20,900 bases of DNA from Ichthyophonus hoferi. Taxonomy: Eukaryota > Opisthokonta > Ichthyosporea > Ichthyophonida > Ichthyophonidae. Under the pieces are notes generated by a model. It was not told where the DNA came from and searched no databases. It saw only the letters and a list, made by a program, of their open reading frames with translations. Position 1 is the first letter of the stretch. Each line of letters starts with the position of its first letter. Below, in pieces: positions 9,400 to 17,903 of the stretch. The DNA lies in the NCBI GenBank assembly GCA_002751075.1, contig NAOQ01000627.1, positions 2,337 to 23,236 on the forward strand, given 5' to 3'. Both the position numbers and the translations under genes were made by a program.

Positions 9400-10147
9400 A
9401 AATGCCCTCCCCCTTTATATATTGTTCAGAGAAAGACTGTCAAATAAGGTTGGACTACGTGTGTTTGGTTGAACACATGGAAGACAATATGTCCAGGCCC
9501 TACAATAGTGGCTATTATGATGCAAAAACCAAATATTATTATTATTATTTTGACTTCTATCTTGAGTTTGAGGGAAAATTCCGGAGTCAGGATCTAACAC
9601 CCAGTAAAATTATTATAATAGATTTTTCTTCGATTTAATTGACTGCTATAACTTAAGTAATATTGTAATAAAAAGAAACGGTCAGTCACATTGTCTCTAC
9701 ATGGGAAAGTGTTGGAATACGTTCATGGCACAACTCTTCTATAGACGTTTAAGCCGTTCCCGACAACTAGATTTATTAGGTCCTTTTATTGGATTAACAC
9801 AAATTTCTACCTTGACATATTGACATCATTAAAGGCCTGAAGTTACTGTATGTACTCGTGGCATGCCAGAAATGTCGCCAAAGATGATATATTTAGGGGT
9901 GATATAGACACTCCAAAATAACAATCTAGGTATGCACACTTAGGCACTCTTTATTTCACAAATTATTTACATAGCATACCAGTGATATTTTACAAAAAGT
10001 ACTTGTACAATAGCAGGCTTGTTCTATCTTTTTTAATACTTCTCTCCCTTTCATTCAACTTTGTGTGTATGTGAACAAAGGTAATGTATATATGTCTAAG
10101 TCGTCACTCTACACACATCCCTTCTCATAGGACTCGTACATTGAACA
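9400..10147. other. Spacer with no supported gene
   Basis: Open frames on both strands near 9402-9638 cross an ATT run and show no family features. The stretch from about 9650 to 9900 may be further decayed repeat, but I cannot define its borders. The 3' untranslated region of the methyltransferase gene occupies the right end. Confidence 0.4.
9950..9955 (-). terminator. Possible polyadenylation signal of the methyltransferase gene
   Basis: AATAAA on the minus strand, about 190 bases past the stop codon at 10148. Position and sequence fit a cleavage signal, but the hexamer is frequent in this A+T-rich DNA. Confidence 0.35.
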
Positions 10148-11997
10148 TTATCGGGATCGCATGCCCATAACTACTCCATTCCTAATCGACAACATTTCTT
10201 CATCAATCATCATATCTTTGACTTCTGCTTGTATCAAGCTATGTAAAACTGTACACCAATATTGGTAGTCGTCTACCTTAAGCTGTCTCCCTTTCATCAA
10301 TACCGATTTGTCTTTCCGTGGCAGGCAGCATGGGCACAGGACAATACAAGACAGCAATGGTGTGCGATTGAACAAATCAATGATATGGTTGGATAGATAA
10401 CCACACAGATGAATTCCTAAGAGAATGGCAACCTTTTTCTTTGTAGCAGCCAGAGTGTCGTTGATTAAGGTGTCAAAACTTGGGTGAAGGATATCCTGCT
10501 CGAGGATAGTGTGTAGTGTTAGAAAAATAAAAACAGAGGAAGAAATCTACCTATATGTATGTTTCATATATTACACTGGATGCATAGTTTCATTTTGCCT
10601 ACACATGTGCATCCACACAGAACCTTTTCAAGTATATAATCCAGTATTATCCTATTCTACACATTAACATGAACAATATCAAAGAAAGATATTGCCAAAC
10701 TACAATTTAGGGACAACACTTTTATGAAAGATTCAGTCTGAACGTTTAGTAAATAATCCTTCTCATGCTAATACGCTTTACTGCAATTCTGCCACAGACT
10801 CTTAAGTAAGACGGGGTATAGAGTTTACAGCTGATAGGTGCATCCAAATGAATTAGATATAATAAACCAATTAGGAAAGACAAAATACGTAGTACTATGC
10901 GTGGAACCATGTCCTTTAAAAATAAACCCTAATTGTTTGTGTAGTATATATTCAATATGGTCCCACCAACCAAGGCATATGTAATGGGTTTATGGCTGAT
11001 TTTATGAAGTAGGTGGGTTGATATGGGCGTCCAAGGGGATCTACAAAATATATTTAAAGTGAAAAAGGGATCATGAATAGATTAGATTGATAGTCAAGTC
11101 AATTAGTATGACTTGCACAAGAAAAAAGACCAAAGAGAGGCCAAAGATATTAATTAAATTAAAATGTCAAGAATGAGAGTTCGTATGCATAAGTATCAGC
11201 GTATGTAAACATGTGCGAGCATATATTTAGATATATATATATGATAGAGAGGAGCCAACCTGTTTCACGAAGCGTACGTTTGGAAGCGTTTTAAGATGAT
11301 CAAGCTTTGTATGGGGATTCTTGTCAACCATGACTACTTCACACTCAGGGAACACGAGGGCTAAGAGCAGACCGTTTATACCTTTACCAGCACAAATGTC
11401 AAAAAAAAGGATATCTGAAGACTTCAGAGGCATATTCAAAGAACCATTCTGGAGGCTGGATTCAGTTGTTTCCAACTCAGTGCTAATTGGAATGATACTA
11501 TCAGCTGCCTTTTCCGTGCTAATATGAACATGCTCATCTCTAAGTAGTTTCAATCTAGGATCTTTAAGTACACGCGCAGCAACTGCGGCCACACCACAAG
11601 CCTCTGTTATCTCTTTTTTTAAGGATTTGAAATTATGGAGCGATGAGAAACGGGGTTCTTGCAACTTTTTCAGTAAGCCACTATCCATAAAATCAATCAG
11701 ATATTTATTCCCACTAGTTGGTGTGCTGTATTCTAAGTAATCTATAGTATGCCATCCCCTTCTGTTTAAATCAATGGGAAATGCCGAATCAGGTATGTGC
11801 ACGGGGCTTTGTGAAAACTTTGGGTTAGACAGGGATGGTGCAGCAATGGCCTCTTTCTTTTTCTCAGTCGCCGTTTGCTGTTCTATAATGGTCATGTTTG
11901 TTTTTTCATCTTTGGGATCTTGCAGTGGCACTGAAAGAATTGTGTTTGCGTGTAAATCCCCACTCCCAGCCAGTCCGTCCTGCTCTATATAGGTCAT
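10148..11997 (-). CDS. SAM-dependent methyltransferase with CPCC motif (2 exons, complete)
   Basis: Exon 1 is 11997-11260 (246 codons, donor gttggc) and exon 2 is 10495-10148, joining in phase 0 to give 361 residues. An in-frame TAA two codons before the ATG fixes the start. Residues 1-70 are polar and probably disordered. The Rossmann fold starts at motif I, FFDICAGKG (198-206); VVMVDKN (221-227) ends strand 2 with the acidic residue expected to bind the adenosylmethionine ribose; FVKQDIL is the next binding loop. Exon 2 adds GIHLCG (273-278) and then CPCCLPRK (300-307). This order, DxCxGKG then G(I/L)H.CG then a Cys-rich CCLP or CCH segment, is that of the methyltransferase group around Pfam Methyltransf_32, related in layout to METTL25 and the tRNA methylase TRM13. 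The substrate is unknown; RNA is a guess from relatives. It is a shorter protein than METTL25 and no zinc finger is visible. The gene faces a small plus-strand gene across 58 bases. Confidence 0.85.
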
Positions 11998-12055
11998 TCT
12001 TTTTTACCTTATTCGCTCAAAACTACGTTCAAACCTATACTATATAATTAATTTC
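11998..12055. promoter_or_regulatory. Shared bidirectional promoter gap
   Basis: Only 58 bases separate the start codon of the methyltransferase (minus, 11997) from the ATG of the small spliced gene (plus, 12056). Both transcripts must start inside it or inside each other's coding region. It is A+T-rich, contains a TATATAA stretch at 12041-12047, and shows no other motif I can name. Confidence 0.45.
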
Positions 12056-12782
12056 ATGAGGAGTATACTAGCTTTAAGGATAGATATTGTATGCTGTTTC
12101 CACGTGGAGGATTTGCTTTCAGGACATGGGTCCATGTATGATAGGCTAACTAATTTATATGAAGAATTGATCGCGCTTATAACAGGTATGCATATTAATC
12201 TATCGATTGTGCCGGATTATTGGTCAGAATAATATTCCTCTATGTTGTTTGTCTTCCGGTAATAAGTTTCAACGCCAAATTTACCTCCAATATCTAAATT
12301 ATTAGATTATTATTATACCCCTTTGGGCTATTCATAATATATACGTAAAATTAAGTCAAATGATACAAAGCTATACAAAGGATGTAATACTGATTTTGAT
12401 CTTTACAAAGGTATGAATGCTAATCTATCAATAAAAAATGAGTAATTGGTTAATTTATGATTTTTCTACACAGCTGCTCTTATATTAGACAAAATCAGTA
12501 AATGAAAGCCATATACTGAGTAAAAATATGGCTGTTATTTTTATATAAGTAGTCATAAAAAAAAAAACTCAATACAGTATCATGCAGTTGCACAATCTTC
12601 CTTTAGAATGTATGTTTATGTCCCTGATCTCATCAGATCGCTATAGAGACATTGACATCAAAGCTCCGTGATGGTTTCCAACCCGACTTCTTTTCCTGAT
12701 AGCGACATTATCAGACAAAATATTGGACAATATGTTCAAGTTTTGCATCCGGGGCATGCAAGAGATAAGCAACCACAAGTAA
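12056..12782 (+). CDS. Small three-exon gene, possible Sec8/EXOC4 fragment
   Basis: Exons 12056-12185, 12474-12497 (24 bases) and 12715-12782 join in phase to 73 residues ending at TAA; borders are gtatgc/cacag and gtaaat/atcag. The product is almost all helix and contains LRIDIVCCFHVEDLL, then YDRLTNLYEELIAL, then KILDNMFKFCIRGM. In order and spacing this resembles the C-terminal part of the exocyst subunit Sec8 (EXOC4): an LR-[DE]-x-CF helix, a 'LN.D' helix, and a hydrophobic 'F.+I..GL' helix. Sec8 tethers secretory vesicles to the plasma membrane and is usually some 900 residues or more, so this would be only a fragment. Upstream Sec8 exons would have to lie across or beyond the oppositely oriented methyltransferase, and I see none. 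It may be a truncated copy, a new small gene or a coincidence. The last exon could instead splice on at AA|gtaatt (12778). The splice chain is better supported than the family name. Confidence 0.45.
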
Positions 12783-14624
12783 TTCCAACATTGCTACATA
12801 GGTATTAATAGAATAGTGTACAGTGTACATATAACATTAATAACATTAGTCAGTGTTTAGAAGAAAATATATTGAAAGACCGCTAAATGACATCCAAATT
12901 GCCCACTCAATCCATGTACAATAATAGTACGGGCCGTTCTTTCCTGCTGTAAACTCGTGGTTACCTATGTGCCACATATTTTATCCTTCCATAATAAATT
13001 TATTGAATATTCAGTAAGGCTGAAATAGTTAATTATTGTTAATGTATATTTATTATTGTGAATATAAGCGCGAGGCTAATGCTGTTTTAGTACTATTAAT
13101 TTGTGGGCACATTCTGTACTCCTAATTTGAGCACCATTGCCCAGTAAATATTATAATATTATTAGCGCTATTGATAAATTATATCTTACATAATATTAAA
13201 ACGCTGTTTCCAGTATTTCCAAACGGATCCACGCGTGTCCGATGCGTCTACTCTTTAATTTAAGTTTTTTTTATTTTGCATTATTTGGTAGTCTGCCATT
13301 ATTTACAATGCACACTATATTTATATAAGTGCTTATAACAGATGTACTATATCATTCAGTACAATTACTTTAGTCCTATTCCTTCCTTTATTGTACTGCT
13401 TTTCACACTACAACAGTGTTATATATATGATTTGAGATTAGTATTTAAAAAAATTCCTAGTCATGCATTATTTGCTTATACTTCAAGTATCTTTAATTAA
13501 ATATCACCTTATCAGCTCAAGTTAAATAGGTTTAATCGTTGGTTCCAAAATAAACACAAGCTGGTTTTTTATTTTAGCGCCTTTTTCCAACCGATGCATT
13601 CTATATTATTACAGTGGCTCTTTAACGATACTATTACGAAAATCTAACCAATAGAATCGATACAGATCTTAAAAAAGCAATACAAGCAGAAAAATATTAT
13701 TGATTGGCTATTTACATAGCTTATTTATTTACAACTATTGCTACAACTTGTAAAATCCATCCCAAATTATTAACGATGAAATACATTCATTAGTGTAGTC
13801 GAATTAGACCAATATACCACAAGGATAATTTAATAAGGCAATACAAGTAATATAGTAAGCAATTATAGGATTACGCTTATTAGATCCACTATTTCATCAT
13901 CAATAATACCGTAAGACGGTATAATAGTTTAGCAATTGATTAAACTAGCATTATTTTGTTTACATAATATGAAGTATTACAGAATTCTTAGTTTCTTTAA
14001 TTTGAAATATTAAGGAATTTTCTGTCTATAAAACCAAAATATTTGAAGGATATTGCAGTAAATCAGACCTCTAATACCCATAGTAAGCAGTGAGCTCAAC
14101 TTGTCATTTTTCACTAATAACATTATAAAGTAGTATATTCAAGTTATACCAATCAGTACAGTAGGCATAGGTAGGTAGTTGTAAGGAAGATATATTGGTT
14201 GTAACACGTAGATTATGTATAATATCTATCTAAAGTAAAATAGTTTTATAAACTATTAAATATTTATACACGCGAGCAATACGCTTACACTCACCACCCA
14301 CTCACCCACCTATATATATATACGCTTATCGAATGTTTATATACCCATCTGTACATAGATAAAGTCAAAAATGGCAACAAGATATAAAAATCATTACGGT
14401 CCGTATTTTTATAGATTTATGTATATGTTTACGGATATGCACTTGCGTGTGCATAGGAGAATTTTTCATATAGTATTAGTCTATGACTATGCGTTTGTAT
14501 ACGCATACTACTACCTGTGGGTACCCGTGCAAGGATATGTGCATGCATAATTTGCAGTTAAATATTATTGGAATCCGTTATCGAATGAAGCAATAAATAC
14601 GTCTAAAACAATTATTCACAGAGA
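12783..14624. other. Spacer upstream of HAP2
   Basis: Mostly A+T-rich with no firm exon. It should contain the 3' end of the small gene (an AATAAA at 12993-12998) and the promoter and 5' leader of HAP2. A G+C-rich patch at 13215-13253 is noted separately. An AGCCAATCA box on the minus strand lies near 13702. Confidence 0.5.
13215..13253. other. Isolated G+C-rich patch with ACGCGT
   Basis: About 35 bases stand out from the surrounding A+T-rich DNA and contain several CpG steps and the palindrome ACGCGT at 13231-13236. A 3' splice-like TTTCCAG precedes it at 13207-13213, and short frames are open on both strands, so it may be an unassigned exon. ACGCGT is also the MluI cell-cycle box bound by MBF in fungi; there is no evidence of that role here. 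Confidence 0.3.
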
Positions 14625-17600
14625 ATGGTGGATTGGTTACTACACATCCTTCTGGTGACGACATTATTAAGTATATGTAACGGTGCACTTCTAGCCAAGA
14701 GCAGCGTAGAGCTATGCAGACAAGATGGTACCGAAGAAATCATTAACCCTGACACGGGGAGGACGTGTACCAAGAAGATGGTAGTTCTTTTAAGCGTTGC
14801 GTCAGGGCAAGTATGTATTTAAATATTTTGAATCCTATATATATCAAATTATTTATCGGTCATAAAGTGCAATATAAATCTGCGTATACTAAACCAGTGT
14901 TATATCTTTACTAAGTCGCTTATTTTTTTCTTACCTCTTCAGAATAGCAAGGTCAGTCTGTATGTAAATAAATAAAGATACTTGTAATTGATGCAATACA
15001 CATAAAGAAAAGCATGTAACACTGTCAAAATAATATAAGACAAACAATCATAGATATGTCGCATATCTACGACCTGAGCTTTATTGATACATAATATATA
15101 TATATACGTACATATTGTACGTTTCAAAAAAAATAAAAAAATAACAATACTCTACATAACACCTCACTCTCACACAATAAAGCAATAAAGCTTAAATTTA
15201 TTTTTCCTAAGCAAGAGTTAAATTTCTTACAATAAACCTCTTATGTACAAAGGCAAACACGGAGACCTTGGAAGCCAGTATTTCAACTGTTACAGTGGAC
15301 GGTGAAGAAAAAAGTCTGGCAAGTCCCTTAAAAATTTCACTTCAAAAGTCAAAGCCAATTCTTCTGTATCCGCTGAACTACCTCCAAGTAAGTCAATTAA
15401 TATATTTATCACTCTTTTGAAATAAATTTAGTGGAAGGAAATAATATTTCATTTTCGACAAACAGTAACAATGGGGTTGCCTATTGGGAATACATAATAT
15501 TTGCAAATCTTGTAATTTAGTTAACGTACAAATTTTTCTTCCTAGTTCGTAAAATTCCGATCTTTAATGCAGCAATAATATAATATTATCATTGTATAAT
15601 TAACCAATAATAATACAATATTTTATGCGATCGGTAGGTGGCTCACGTCAAGTGGCTTTCTATTGGAAGTCTCATTACTGATTTGGCACTATTATCTATT
15701 TACCGTTATTCAGAAATATATGTAAATTTAATATAATATAATAGAATAGAGTCTACACATCTAATTTCTATATATTCCGCATTCCGCAGTATAGCATAGA
15801 AGTTAACTAAATAAGAATGATGTGCCCATTTTGAAGTTAAAAAACACATACAGTTGGGCCGTTATCTTTCAATTCATTTTCAACTGTTTAAACACCTCAG
15901 TTTCTTGTATTGAAAAGATATTAATATAGCGACCTCCTGGTGAAGCCTTAAACTCTTACCACCACCAGTCAAAATGTCCATTAAAATAAAGAGACTTTCT
16001 TTAAAACATCTTGAAATATTTTGAATTTTAACGTTATAACATTCTCCTAATCTAGACGGTCAACAACCAGCCATACGAACACATCTATTACAAAAAGGAG
16101 TAAATATATTCTCCTTCTATCCTCGAAACAACATAAAATACAAAAAAAAAAAAAATTTCTATAAAATCATAGACAAACTAAACTCTTACATTGCTATACC
16201 CATCTTGTTTTTTTCCTTTTTTTTTATAATTCATTTTATTTTGTCCTTCTTTTATACCCATCCTAATTTTGTATATTTTCCTCCCGCGATGTCTTCTACC
16301 CCGCCCCCATCTCTATCTAAATATATTTAGTATTGACTCATTTCTAAGTTACGATCTAGACCTAGAAATTAATTCATTTATTTGCACACAAACCCACCGA
16401 CCCCCATTTAAACACAATAGTATAATCCATCTTTTCCCTTCCCCTTTAGTCAATGTATAACATTATACCCAGACTATCTTTCATGTCGTTAATCACATGA
16501 CATGTATTCCATCACACAAGAAAACCACACTCACAAACTAATAATCCTTTTGGTAGTTCTCATTTTCTTATTTTTCACTTATTTAGTTCAATACCAATAT
16601 CTTTCAATCTTTTTATTTTTTGTTTTTAATATCAATAACTTTTGGTTTATTTTATCTTAATGCATCAATACCATCTAATTTCGTTTCTATTTCCCCTATA
16701 GCCACTTTGGAGTTGATGTCTGCATTGATGATCCTGTTGAGCAAGCAACCTGTGGTCAAGCAATTGCAGATGGGCAGCCAATGCCCAATAGTCAGGTATC
16801 TAACGCACGATTTATCATACAATTACATCTTTATATCCATATTCTATATATGCACTATAACCTATTGGCAATGCCTATATAATAAATAGACCTGTGTTAT
16901 CTATTAGTCATTAGGATAATACAAACGTTATATATTTTATGCTTATACTATATTTAGCTATATATATGTACAAATTATTGTTGATTTAGATGGTCCTGCT
17001 GTAGCAGATCGTCCAATAATAATTTTTCTGTAGATGGTTTATGTGTCGATTCCAGTTTGTATAGTTATTAGTTCACCGTGTTGTTAATTATTATTGAGCT
17101 GTATGATGGTTATTATATCACTGTGCTATAAACATTGTATAGTTGTATTATAGTTATTATCTTACTGTGTTGAATTCAATATTTCACTTATTATGGATGA
17201 CAGTCATCATTGCAAGCCAAGAATGAAGCACAGGCAAAAGAGCTTTATTTGGTATAACTAAAGGAGAGCAAGATGTGGGTCCTGCCACAAACAGAATCCT
17301 TTTATAGTGTCTAAATATAGCATATTGACTGCTTGATAATCTGATCAGTAATTAATTAATTAAACAAAGATTACTAATGGCCTATTATTAAGTACTTAAT
17401 TAATTTAAACTCTAACTCTTTTTCACCCATGTAGTATATACAGTTATAGCCAATATTCAACATTTTACTACACTCACACACCTATCCACTCAATAATAAA
17501 ACAATACAACAATTTAAATCTATTTAAATAAATGTTTTAACTGGTGAAAAGAGAAGCCAGACATCCGTGAAACATAGCATAAAAAATCTAACTACTTTCC

Positions 17601-17870
17601 TCATATTTAGGGCTTTTGTTGTCGTTGTGCTGGCAGTTATACTGAATATTTTCCAAGAAGTGGCGTGGATTGTTCTACAACGGCAGGAGGGGGGAGTGGA
17701 GCTAGTGCTCACTGGTAGGCGTTAGTGCGTTAGTGTTGGTGTGGTATGAGTGTATTTATTATTATTATCATTACTATCATTATTGTTACTATTATTACTA
17801 TTATTGCTATTATTTTTGTTACTACTGTTGTTATTTTTATTTACACTATTAGTATGTTATTTGTATTATT

Positions 17871-17903
<33 letters not shown>

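Noticed and set aside
12123-12782. Resemblance of the small gene's helices to the fungal kinetochore protein Dam1
   Set aside because: The F-x-F..G pattern is similar, but including the upstream LRIDIVCCF segment makes Sec8 the better, though still uncertain, match.
17524-17712. Minus-strand open frame of 62 codons
   Set aside because: It is the antisense shadow of HAP2 exon 5.
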